Below, in pieces: positions 1 to 7,268 of a stretch of DNA of 64,000 nt. The stretch comes from Mucilaginibacter sp. PAMC 26640 (GTDB lineage: Bacteria > Bacteroidota > Bacteroidia > Sphingobacteriales > Sphingobacteriaceae), in assembly GCA_001596135.1 (NCBI GenBank), contig CP014773.1, positions 1,674,001 through 1,738,000 on the forward strand, read 5' to 3'. The notes under the pieces are model-generated. The model searched no databases. It was given only the letters and a program-made list of their open reading frames with translations, and had not been told where the DNA came from. A program made the translations under genes and the position numbers. Position 1 is the first letter of the stretch, and every line of letters starts with the position of its first letter.

Positions 1-747
1 AAACTCGGGCGTGAAGCCTGCCGTTAATTTACTGCCATAAGCGGAAGGGATAAAGTAGAGGCAGGAGAGTATGACCAACATCACCGGCGCTACCTTTACC
101 GCCCCTTTTATCTTTTTAAAATTCAGCTTTTGCACCAGTGAGAGCAGAAAATCGAAAATTATAGCCAGCAATGCTGCCGGGATGGCCCCCGCAAGGATCA
201 TATTGGTGTTATTAAGCGAGATGCCGCCGAAAATGAATTCCCCTAAGCCGCCAGCTGCAATATAAGAGGCTAAAGTGGCCACACCAACATTGATCACCGT
301 TGCCGTGCGGATACCTGCCAGAATCACCGGCATGGCTAAAGGTAGTTCCACTTTAAACAGTATCTGCCATTTGCTCATCCCCATAGCCATTGCCGCCTCT
401 TTTACGGTGCCGTCCACGCCGGTTATACCGGTATAGGTATTGCGGATAATGGGCAATAGCGCATAAAGCAGCAATGCCACAATAGCGGGTTTGGCGCCAA
501 TGCCTAACAGCGGAATCATAAAGCCGAGCAATGCAATACTTGGGATGGTTTGTAATATTCCTGCAATACCCAGCACCAGCCCCGAGATGCTTTTTTTCCG
601 GGTAATATAAATGCCTAATGGCAGGCCTATGAGCACCGCGATAAATAGCGAAATAAAGGTAAGCCCAATGTGTTGCAGGGTTTGTATGCCCAGTTTATCG
701 GCCTGCTGACTCATAAAACTCCATAAGGTTTGCTGTTGCTCATTCAT
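1..747 (-). CDS. Glycine betaine/osmoprotectant ABC transporter permease (partial, probably fused to substrate-binding domain)
   Basis: Inner-membrane permease of an OpuC/ProW-type importer, cut at its 3' end by the window edge, with 249 codons visible. Reading back from the ATG at 747 gives MNEQQQTLWSFMSQQ, then several hydrophobic segments and the EAAMAMGMSKWQILFKVELP stretch, which matches the EAA loop that contacts the ATPase. After the last membrane segment (ending near FIPSAYGSK) the frame stays open into LTAGFTPEF. This looks like the start of a periplasmic binding domain, so a permease/binding-protein fusion is likely, but that part is not visible. The start overlaps the end of the ATPase gene by 8 bases, suggesting translational coupling. 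Substrate type is inferred from the family only. Confidence 0.85.
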   Translation of the reverse strand, partial: MNEQQQTLWSFMSQQADKLGIQTLQHIGLTFISLFIAVLIGLPLGIYITRKKSISGLVLGIAGILQTIPSIALLGFMIPLLGIGAKPAIVALLLYALLPIIRNTYTGITGVDGTVKEAAMAMGMSKWQILFKVELPLAMPVILAGIRTATVINVGVATLASYIAAGGLGEFIFGGISLNNTNMILAGAIPAALLAIIFDFLLSLVQKLNFKKIKGAVKVAPVMLVILSCLYFIPSAYGSKLTAGFTPEF

Positions 748-1705
748 GGGGTTGCAGAGTTTTATATTTGGAATATGCCGCCATAACCTGCTCAAAAGTT
801 ACGGTTTTAAAGGCTTTGGTTTGTTGATTGAAGATATTGAGATTTTCGCCCTGAATAAACTTGAACTGCTCAAAGGCCGACCAGATATCCGCATCGGCAG
901 ATAATGAAGACGGGTTTGTTTTGCGATCTACTTGCGGCAGGTATTCCCACAGGTCATACACCCTGATCGCTTTCAGCTCCAGTTGAAGGCGCTGCTCTTT
1001 TAAAAAGCTGCTGACAAAATCATTTGCGGGTTTGAACAACAGATCGGCAGGCGTGCCTATCTGTACAATTTTACCCTTATCCATCAGCGCAACCCGGTCG
1101 GCCAGTTCAAACGCTTCCTGCACATCGTGCGTAACCATGATGATGGTTTTTCGCTTCAATTCGTCCAACGCCTTAAATTCCTTATGAATACTGGTACGGG
1201 TAACGTTATCTAAGGCGCCAAAGGGCTCGTCCATCAACAGTACCGGCGGGTCTGCTACCAGCGCGCGGGCCAGGCCAATTCGTTGCTGCTGGCCGCCGCT
1301 TAGTTCGTTTGGGTAAACATCTAAATATTGTTTATCCAAATGGAGTTTTTGTAATAGTTCTAAACTCCGCTTTTGTGTTTTCCCTTTATCCCATTTAAGC
1401 AACCCCGGCACTATAGCAATGTTTTCTGCAACGGTATAGTGGGGGAAGAGGCCGTTATTTTGCAAAACATAGCCAATGCCCCGGCGTAATGTCTCGGGCG
1501 ACTGCTCTAAAATGTTTTGCCCACCAATGGCAATCGTTCCACTGTCAGGCTCTATGAGCCGGTTCAGCATTTTAAGGGTGGTGGTTTTTCCGCATCCGCT
1601 GGTACCCAGCAAAACCAGGGTTTCGCCTTCGGCTACTTCAAAAGAAATGTCATCTACCGCTTTTGTTGTATTGAATATTTTTACGAGATGCTCAACTTTG
1701 ATCAT
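740..1705 (-). CDS. Glycine betaine/osmoprotectant ABC transporter ATP-binding protein
   Basis: Cytoplasmic ATPase of the importer, 321 aa. Walker A GTSGCGKT is at residues 34-41, signature LSGGQ at 135-139, and Walker B VLLMDEP ends near 161, followed by the switch His in the MVTHD stretch. This is the OpuCA/ProV pattern. The C-terminal 80 residues do not show a clear pair of CBS domains. The ATG at 1705 (MIKVEHLVKIFN) is chosen because the frame upstream of it lies inside the preceding reductase gene, and because ABC domains of this family begin this way. It follows the reductase stop by 8 bases and overlaps the permease start, so the genes form one transcription unit. Confidence 0.9.
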   Translation of the reverse strand: MIKVEHLVKIFNTTKAVDDISFEVAEGETLVLLGTSGCGKTTTLKMLNRLIEPDSGTIAIGGQNILEQSPETLRRGIGYVLQNNGLFPHYTVAENIAIVPGLLKWDKGKTQKRSLELLQKLHLDKQYLDVYPNELSGGQQQRIGLARALVADPPVLLMDEPFGALDNVTRTSIHKEFKALDELKRKTIIMVTHDVQEAFELADRVALMDKGKIVQIGTPADLLFKPANDFVSSFLKEQRLQLELKAIRVYDLWEYLPQVDRKTNPSSLSADADIWSAFEQFKFIQGENLNIFNQQTKAFKTVTFEQVMAAYSKYKTLQPHE

Positions 1706-1713
1706 ACATTTGC

Positions 1714-3099
1714 TTATGCCTCCAGCGCCATAAATAGGTTGTTTAATGATTCTGAATAAGTAGGATGGGCAAAAACACAATAACGTATGCGATCATAAGT
1801 AATGCCACCCTCCATAGCCATTTGCAGCACCGACATGATCTCGCCGCCTTCGGTCCCCACAATAGCTACACCCAATATTTCTTTGGTATCGGCATTAACT
1901 ATCGCTTTCATTAAGCCTCGGGTATCGCCGGTTTCCAGCGCCCTCGCCACATGCGACATTTCTAAACGTGCTACTTTTATGTTTAGCCCCTGCTTTATTG
2001 CTTCTGCTTCCGTAATGCCCACGCGCCCAAGTTCCGGATCGGTAAACATACAGTAAGGCACCGGCCTGTCTTTTATCGTCAGGTCTTGTTTCTCTACCAG
2101 GTTACGGTACACGATGGTGTAATCATTATAGGAGATATGTGTAAATGCCGGGCCGCCTTTTACATCGCCCAAAGCATAAATGCCTTTTGCGCTGGTTTCC
2201 AGCTTGTCGTTTACCTTGATGTAGCCCTTTTCATCAATCTCCACACCTGTTCTGTCTAAACCAAGCTTCTCGGTTTGCGGCGACCGGCCAACTGCGATCA
2301 ATACATGGCTGCATTTTATTTTCGATTCTTTGCCGCCGGTTCTAATTGTTGCTGTGATTTTGTTTTTACCCTTATCCGCAAATTTAACAGCCTCAGCACT
2401 TGTAATTATTGTTAGTCCCTCATCTTCAAGTATCTTGGTTATTTCCAACGCAATATCCTCATCTTCGCGGGTCAGTAATCTTTCCGACCGTTCCAGTATG
2501 GTCACCTTGCTGCCAAACCTGCGAAACATCTGCCCAAACTCCAGCCCAATATAGTTACCGCCAAGAATCAGCAGGTGTTCGGGCACTTTCTCCAGATCCA
2601 AAATAGAAGTAGATGTTAAATATTCTATTTCATCGAGGCCTTCAATCTTTGGAATAATGGTTTTGCAGCCGGTGTCTATAAATATTTTATCGGCCGAAAA
2701 CTGACGGGCTTTTCCGGTTTTAGGGTTTACCGAAATAGTGTTTTTATCAATGAAAGTGGCCTCACCAAAAAGCAGATCAAGATTTTTTGTATGCTCAATA
2801 GCGTCTTTTGCGCCATTCCGCGATTTTTTTACAATGCCATCCGCACGTTTTTTAACCTGCTTCAGATCTACCGTATAGCCTTTGATATTAATTCCCATAT
2901 CGTTACAACGGCCTGCCAAATAAGCTAGCCGCGCACTTGCTACCATTGTTTTGGTAGGCGTGCAGCCATCATTAACACATGTGCCACCAATAAAGCGCTT
3001 TTCAACCAACAGGGTTTTCATGCCGGCATTTGCCAGTTTTTTACAGAGCGGCACACCTGCCTGGCCGGCCCCGATAACAATCGCGTCGTAATGCTTCAT
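1714..3099 (-). CDS. FAD-dependent pyridine nucleotide-disulfide oxidoreductase (mercuric reductase/dihydrolipoamide dehydrogenase-like)
   Basis: A 461-aa class I flavoprotein disulfide reductase. Visible parts are the N-terminal FAD motif (IVIGAGQAG, residues 8-16), the redox-active pair C41 and C46 in GGTCVNDGCTPTK, the central NAD(P)-binding motif LILGGNYIGLEFG, the second FAD motif IYALGDV, and the C-terminal catalytic HPTYSE (H445, E450). All catalytic residues for dithiol/disulfide exchange are therefore present. It lacks the N-terminal heavy-metal domain and the C-terminal vicinal cysteines of true MerA, and no mer genes are nearby, so mercury reduction is unlikely. The physiological substrate is unknown. 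It begins 1 base after the DUF427 stop and precedes the ABC ATPase by 8 bases. Confidence 0.88.
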   Translation of the reverse strand: MKHYDAIVIGAGQAGVPLCKKLANAGMKTLLVEKRFIGGTCVNDGCTPTKTMVASARLAYLAGRCNDMGINIKGYTVDLKQVKKRADGIVKKSRNGAKDAIEHTKNLDLLFGEATFIDKNTISVNPKTGKARQFSADKIFIDTGCKTIIPKIEGLDEIEYLTSTSILDLEKVPEHLLILGGNYIGLEFGQMFRRFGSKVTILERSERLLTREDEDIALEITKILEDEGLTIITSAEAVKFADKGKNKITATIRTGGKESKIKCSHVLIAVGRSPQTEKLGLDRTGVEIDEKGYIKVNDKLETSAKGIYALGDVKGGPAFTHISYNDYTIVYRNLVEKQDLTIKDRPVPYCMFTDPELGRVGITEAEAIKQGLNIKVARLEMSHVARALETGDTRGLMKAIVNADTKEILGVAIVGTEGGEIMSVLQMAMEGGITYDRIRYCVFAHPTYSESLNNLFMALEA

Positions 3100-3100
3100 A

Positions 3101-3382
3101 TTATTGCGTTACTTTCACCCCTTTCCAAAAGGCAATGTAATTGGCAATGTTTGCTGCAGCAGATTTTGGCTCCGGGTAATACCAGGCAGCATCCGGGTTT
3201 TGTTTACCGTCTACTTCCACAGTATAGTAGGAGGCAAGGCCTTTCCAAGGGCAGGTTGTTTTAGTGGACGTTTGTTTAAAAAATTCGGCTTTTATACTAT
3301 CCTTTGGAAAATAGTGGTTGTTTTCTACAACGATGGTTTCATCGCTTTCCGCAATAACCTGGTTGTTCCAGATGGCTTTCAT
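3101..3382 (-). CDS. DUF427 domain protein
   Basis: Small 93-aa protein of the DUF427 family, with no signal peptide. Recognisable pieces are the opening MKAIWNNQVIAESDET, the VENNHYFP strand, TTCPWKGLASYY and the AAWYYPEP segment, all typical of the single beta-rich domain. The biochemical function of the family is not established. The frame is open to 3478, but the ATG at 3382 is the conserved family start and the upstream extension reads as junk, so 3382 is used. It is the first gene of the run leading to the disulfide reductase (1-base gap) and the osmoprotectant ABC transporter. Confidence 0.85.
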   Translation of the reverse strand: MKAIWNNQVIAESDETIVVENNHYFPKDSIKAEFFKQTSTKTTCPWKGLASYYTVEVDGKQNPDAAWYYPEPKSAAANIANYIAFWKGVKVTQ

Positions 3383-3559
3383 GTGAAGTTGATTTGTGTA
3401 TAAAGATATCGTAACGTTATCGGAATTATAAATAGCCAAAAGCCTTTTTTGTTTGCCGGCAAAAAAAATGAGATTCATTTTAATAATCTGTAGCAGAGGC
3501 AGAAAAATATTTACGATAATTTTTTTTTAAACTTTATTTTAATTTTCTCAGAAAAGATA

Positions 3560-3567
3560 TATCTTTG
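3560..3567 (+). promoter_or_regulatory. Probable -7 box for the tRNA-Glu gene
   Basis: TATCTTTG matches the Bacteroidota -7 consensus TAnnTTTG. A weak TTTA (3538-3541) sits 18 bases upstream in place of the -33 TTTG. The predicted start, a few bases downstream, lies about 50 bases before the tRNA. Confidence 0.5.
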
Positions 3568-3623
3568 CATTCCCAAAATAAGGGGAGCAAAATTTAAAAA
3601 CACAAATTTTGCCACTCAGAAAT

Positions 3624-3695
3624 GGCCCGTTCGTCTAGGGGTTAGGACGTTAGATTTTCATTCTAGAAACAGGGGTTCGATTCCCCTACGGGCTA
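3624..3695 (+). tRNA. tRNA-Glu (anticodon TTC)
   Basis: A 72-base cloverleaf. The acceptor stem is GGCCCGT (3624-3630) with ACGGGCT (3688-3694), leaving G-U at the first pair, and the discriminator is A at 3695. The D-arm holds GTCTAGGGGTTAGGAC, the anticodon loop TTTTCAT gives TTC at positions 34-36, and the T-arm is AGGGG TTCGATT CCCCT. The genome does not encode CCA here. Confidence 0.96.
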
Positions 3696-3720
3696 CAGCA
3701 GGGACTTGTCCCGAAAAACT

Positions 3721-3754
3721 AAGGGTTGTTCTACAAAGAGCAGCCCTTTTTTAT
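3721..3754 (+). terminator. Rho-independent terminator after tRNA-Glu
   Basis: AGGGTTGTTCT pairs with AGAGCAGCCCT through an ACAA loop (two G-U pairs), followed by a run of six T. Confidence 0.8.
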
Positions 3755-3955
3755 TGGCTTTTAATAGTTGTGCCAAATCGCTTCATTTATAGCAGGTGTT
3801 TAATACCCACCTTAAAGGCTAATAAATTTTCAAACTCGCTATGAAGGGTGATCCCAATAGGGCAGTACGTTTTTAAGCTTTTAGAGCATCCGTAATTTAT
3901 TTTAATACTATTATCATAAAAGGTTAAGCTTAACACAAACTTAACATTGAAGGTG

Positions 3956-3985
3956 TTTGCGGTAATATGGTGTACCTTAAATTTG
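3956..3985 (+). promoter_or_regulatory. Promoter of the ECF sigma gene, near-leaderless
   Basis: TTTG at 3956-3959, an 18-base spacer, then TAAATTTG at 3978-3985: a full match to the Bacteroidota housekeeping promoter. The ATG at 3993 lies only 7 bases past the -7 box, so the transcript would have almost no leader, and no Shine-Dalgarno is present. Confidence 0.6.
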
Positions 3986-3992
3986 CGCCCTT

Positions 3993-4571
3993 ATGGAACT
4001 GGCATCTACCTCAGCACCTTGTTTTGATTTGCAGCAGTTTGAAGATGTTTTTAAACAGCATTATTCAGCACTGTTTCGTTATTTGAAATCAATTGTGCGG
4101 GATGGGGAGCTCGCTAAAGATATACTGTCGGATCTTTTTCTGAACCTATGGCTGCAAAAGGATAAACTGCAGATCAATAATATTAAACCTTATCTCTTCC
4201 GTTCCGCCCGAAACGGCGCCTTAAAGGCAATGAGTTCGCAGTCAGTAAACAGTTCAATAGACGATTCCTGGGATATTACTGAAGATGCATTTAACCCGCT
4301 TGAACGTATTGTGGCTAAAGAATCTATAAAAATAGTAGAAGAACTCATGAACAAGCTACCTGCCACGCGTAAAGAGATCATCAACCTCCGCCTCATTGGT
4401 TTAAAGAATCATGAGATAGCCAAAACGCTAGATATCAGTGAAAAAAAGGTGGAATATAATATGCGTGAGGCGATTGAGCAGTTGAGCTATTATATGCATA
4501 ATAGCAATTATGATAAGGCAACTATTGCAGGCGGCTTAATGCTCGTTAACATAATCTTCACATTAATTTAA
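3993..4571 (+). CDS. ECF RNA polymerase sigma factor (FecI-like)
   Basis: A 192-aa extracytoplasmic-function sigma factor. Region 2 spans about residues 17-55 (FEDVFKQHYSALFRYLK through LFLNLW) and region 4 about 120-165 (LPATRKEIINLRLIG, then a helix-turn-helix around NHEIAKTLDISEKKVEYNM). The last 17 residues are strongly hydrophobic, a tail often seen in Bacteroidota ECF factors. In the usual FecI/FecR/SusC scheme a ligand-loaded receptor signals through FecR to free this factor. Here the anti-sigma gene is not adjacent: a phosphoesterase gene lies between them. It probably reads from the promoter at 3956 and activates the ECF-like promoters at 4574 and 6241 (inference). Confidence 0.9.
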   Translation: MELASTSAPCFDLQQFEDVFKQHYSALFRYLKSIVRDGELAKDILSDLFLNLWLQKDKLQINNIKPYLFRSARNGALKAMSSQSVNSSIDDSWDITEDAFNPLERIVAKESIKIVEELMNKLPATRKEIINLRLIGLKNHEIAKTLDISEKKVEYNMREAIEQLSYYMHNSNYDKATIAGGLMLVNIIFTLI

Positions 4572-4573
4572 TT

Positions 4574-4609
4574 ATTTCTTTTAGTGGAAGCCGGCGTGTA
4601 ATTGCTCTT
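4574..4609 (+). promoter_or_regulatory. ECF-type promoter candidate upstream of the phosphoesterase gene
   Basis: ATTTCTTTTAGTGGAA (4574-4589), 15 bases, then CTCTT (4605-4609). The same layout occurs at 6241. GGAA as -35 and TC-containing -10 at this spacing resemble ECF sigma promoters. A perfect 7-bp inverted repeat (CGTGTAA/TTACACG) overlaps the spacer and -10. Confidence 0.45.
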
Positions 4610-4638
4610 ACACGTAAAGCATTAATCACTCAAAAGAT

Positions 4639-6138
4639 ATGTCTAACAGAAGAGACTTTATAAAAGCGCTTGGCCTTACCGGTGCAGTGCTAACCGTTCC
4701 CGCGGGTGTCACGGTTGCCAATCCTGCATTAGCTATTCCAGACACCGTTGATATTACCAACCTGACACTTAAAGGCCGCGTACTTAGTAACGGTGCGGGT
4801 GTAGCCAATGTTGCTGTAACAGATGGCGTAAACATCACTTTAACGGATAAACGTGGTAATTACCAGTTAATGAGCAATAAAACCGCAAGATTTGTATACA
4901 TCAGCATCCCGGCGGGATATGCTATCCCACATGATAAACATATTGCCCAGTTTTATAAAACAATCGATGTCAAGTCAAATGCTTTTACAGCGAACTTTCA
5001 GTTGGACAGGCTGGAAAAAGAGGATAATGATCACGTTTTTGTAGTTTGGGCCGATCCGCAGATCATCTCTAAAAAAGATGGCGAGGCGTTAGTAAAACGT
5101 ACTGCCCCCGATCTACGCGACCTGGTAGCCAATTATCCAGCCGGTACGTCTGTTCATGCCATTGGCTGCGGGGACCTGGTGTGGGATCATTTTGAACTGT
5201 TCGATGATTACCGGGAGGCGGTTAATATTACCGGCATCCCATTTTTTAACGTCATTGGTAACCATGATATGGACCTGGATGCCCGAACTGATGATTATTC
5301 GGCAAAGACATTTAAAGATAATTTTGGGCCAACCTATTATTCTTTTAACCGGAGCAATATCCATTACGTAATGCTGGACGACGTATTCTTTATCGGTACA
5401 GCTAAACGCTATATTGGTTACCTTACCGAAACCCAGCTGCAATGGCTGGAACAGGACCTGAAACACGTTAAGGCAGGCAGTACAGTAGTAGTGTCACTCC
5501 ATATCCCTACAAACTCCGGTGCAATGCGCCGGAATAAAGACAAGCAGGATGATCTTGGCGGCACAGTATCCAACAGGGAGCAGCTATATAAAATACTGGC
5601 ACCATATAAAGTTCATATCATGTCGGGCCATACCCACATGAATGAGAAATGGGAGGACGGTAACATCACCGAGCATGTGCATGGCACGGTTTGCGGTGCC
5701 TGGTGGACAGGCCCAATTTGCAGCGATGGCACACCTGAAGGTTATGCCGTTTATGAAGTTAAGGGCAATGAGATCAGCTGGTTCTATAAATCGACCGGTA
5801 AACCTAAGGATTATCAGTTGAAAGTTTATCCTAAAGGTTATTTGGCAACTGCTCCGGAAGAAATCGTGGCAAATGTTTGGAACTGGGACAAAGCCTGGAA
5901 AGTACAATGGTTGGAAGATGGCGTGCTGAAAGGCGATATGGACCAGCGTATTGATTTTGACCCCTGGGCGGTTGACCTGTATGCAGGACCTCAGTTACCC
6001 AAAAAACACAAATGGGTTGACCCAACCCTGACCGATCACCTGTTTTTTGCAAAACCCTCGACTGGTGTTAAAATAATAAAAGTTATTGCCACTGATAGGT
6101 TTGGTAAACAATACATGCAGGAAATAACATTAGCATAA
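4639..6138 (+). CDS. Secreted calcineurin-like metallophosphoesterase
   Basis: A 499-aa phosphoesterase. The N-terminus SNRRDFIKALGLTG followed by a hydrophobic stretch and ANPALA looks like a twin-arginine export signal. A beta-sandwich domain (about 40-125) precedes the catalytic domain, with the dimetal motifs VVWADPQ, GCGDLVWD, FNVIGNHDMD, SLHIPT and MSGHTHMNE in order. The first motif has D-x-Q instead of the common D-x-H. A further beta domain of about 130 residues closes the protein. This is the MetallophosN / Metallophos / MetallophosC architecture. Substrate unknown; phosphodiester or phosphomonoester release in the periplasm is likely. It sits between the sigma and anti-sigma genes of a SusCD locus and has its own ECF-like promoter, so it is probably induced with the transporter. 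Confidence 0.88.
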   Translation: MSNRRDFIKALGLTGAVLTVPAGVTVANPALAIPDTVDITNLTLKGRVLSNGAGVANVAVTDGVNITLTDKRGNYQLMSNKTARFVYISIPAGYAIPHDKHIAQFYKTIDVKSNAFTANFQLDRLEKEDNDHVFVVWADPQIISKKDGEALVKRTAPDLRDLVANYPAGTSVHAIGCGDLVWDHFELFDDYREAVNITGIPFFNVIGNHDMDLDARTDDYSAKTFKDNFGPTYYSFNRSNIHYVMLDDVFFIGTAKRYIGYLTETQLQWLEQDLKHVKAGSTVVVSLHIPTNSGAMRRNKDKQDDLGGTVSNREQLYKILAPYKVHIMSGHTHMNEKWEDGNITEHVHGTVCGAWWTGPICSDGTPEGYAVYEVKGNEISWFYKSTGKPKDYQLKVYPKGYLATAPEEIVANVWNWDKAWKVQWLEDGVLKGDMDQRIDFDPWAVDLYAGPQLPKKHKWVDPTLTDHLFFAKPSTGVKIIKVIATDRFGKQYMQEITLA

Positions 6139-6144
6139 TTTTCT

Positions 6145-6186
6145 GATAATGAAAGAGCTGCTTTTAAGGCGGCTTTTTCATTATCG
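6145..6186 (+). terminator. Rho-independent terminator after the phosphoesterase gene
   Basis: Long stem: GATAATGAAAGAGCTGC pairs with GCGGCTTTTTCATTATC across a short loop, followed by GTTTT. It separates the phosphoesterase message from the fecR operon, in line with a second promoter at 6241. Confidence 0.75.
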
Positions 6187-6240
6187 TTTTAATTCGTACA
6201 TCTTCTAAACGCTTAACATAATATTCATAAACACTTAACA

Positions 6241-6276
6241 ATTTCTTTTGGTGGAAAGGAGGGCTGTACTCCTCTT
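6241..6276 (+). promoter_or_regulatory. ECF-type promoter candidate upstream of fecR
   Basis: ATTTCTTTTGGTGGAA (6241-6256), 15 bases, then CTCTT (6272-6276). It matches the element at 4574 at all but one base of the first block and has the same spacing. A short inverted repeat (AGGAG/CTCCT) lies between the boxes. The ATG of fecR follows 19 bases later. Confidence 0.5.
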
Positions 6277-6295
6277 TAAATAAAGATCACCATAA

Positions 6296-7258
6296 ATGAA
6301 TTGGGAATTACTAATACGGCATGTTAACGGCGAAAGCACAACGGAAGAAATTGCCGAAGTTGATGCCTGGCTTAATGAGAAAGCCGAAAATAAGCTCATT
6401 CTTAAACAACTGCAGCAAAAGCAAAAGCAACTTACCCAGCCTGTAAAAGAGGATGCGATCCATACGGAATGGGTGAAAATGTTAGACAGGGTTTTTGAAA
6501 GCCCAAAGCAGGTGGGCGAGGCTAAAATTAAGCCACTGTTCCGCTTGCTGAGTATTGCCGCAACCTTGCTGTTGGCCTGTTGTATTACCTGGTATGCTGT
6601 TAATACCAATAAGAAAATTGCCAACGAAATAGTAACCGTCAAAACAACCTTAGAAAGACGTCAGGTTACATTACCTGATGGTTCGGCAGTTTACCTGGCA
6701 CCAAACTCCACCTTAAAGGTAAGTGGTGCATTCGGCCAGAAAACAAGAGAGCTTACACTTACCGGCGAAGCATTTTTTGATGTAAAGCACGATGGTAAGA
6801 AATCTTTCATCATCCATACGGCCAATAACCTTAAAGTAAACGTGCTGGGTACCTCATTCAATGTGTATTCCCGTAAGGGCGTCAATGAAGAGGTTAAGGT
6901 AGCAACAGGGTTGGTGGGTTTGGTATACGGGAAATCAACCATATTCATTAAAGCGGGCCAGCAGGGTAACTATACCTTAGCAACACAACAAGCCAGCAAA
7001 ACCCGGGTAAATATCCAGGATGCATCCAGCTTGCAAAACGGCACCTTATACTTCCACAATAGCCGTGCAGAAGAGATAGCCCGAAAAATAGAACGTTACT
7101 ACAATGTGCAGGTTTCAGTTGCACAATCCGCCAAAAAGCAGGCGGCTTTTAGCGGCGAAATGAAAGATTATGGCGTAACCAAATTGCTTGATGGTTTAGG
7201 TTATGCCACAGGCATCCGTTATCGGTTCACCAATAAAAATTCCATCCTACTATATTAA
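6296..7258 (+). CDS. FecR-family anti-sigma factor
   Basis: A 320-aa single-pass membrane regulator. The cytoplasmic N-terminal part (1-80) would hold the sigma factor. One membrane helix spans about 82-102 (LFRLLSIAATLLLACCITWY). The periplasmic FecR domain follows (about 115-215: RRQVTLPDGSAVYLAPNSTL, GEAFFDVKHD, VLGTSFNVY). The C-terminal DUF4974-like segment (about 255-320, FHNSRAEEIARKIERYYNV) probably contacts the STN domain of the SusC protein encoded next. SusC begins 10 bases downstream, so fecR, susC, susD and the DUF5689 gene are one operon. The cognate sigma factor is most likely the one at 3993. Confidence 0.92.
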   Translation: MNWELLIRHVNGESTTEEIAEVDAWLNEKAENKLILKQLQQKQKQLTQPVKEDAIHTEWVKMLDRVFESPKQVGEAKIKPLFRLLSIAATLLLACCITWYAVNTNKKIANEIVTVKTTLERRQVTLPDGSAVYLAPNSTLKVSGAFGQKTRELTLTGEAFFDVKHDGKKSFIIHTANNLKVNVLGTSFNVYSRKGVNEEVKVATGLVGLVYGKSTIFIKAGQQGNYTLATQQASKTRVNIQDASSLQNGTLYFHNSRAEEIARKIERYYNVQVSVAQSAKKQAAFSGEMKDYGVTKLLDGLGYATGIRYRFTNKNSILLY

Positions 7259-7268
7259 TTAAATACAT

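Noticed and set aside
1714..3099. Mercuric reductase merA
   Set aside because: The protein lacks the heavy-metal-associated domain and the C-terminal vicinal cysteines, and there is no merR, merT or merP.
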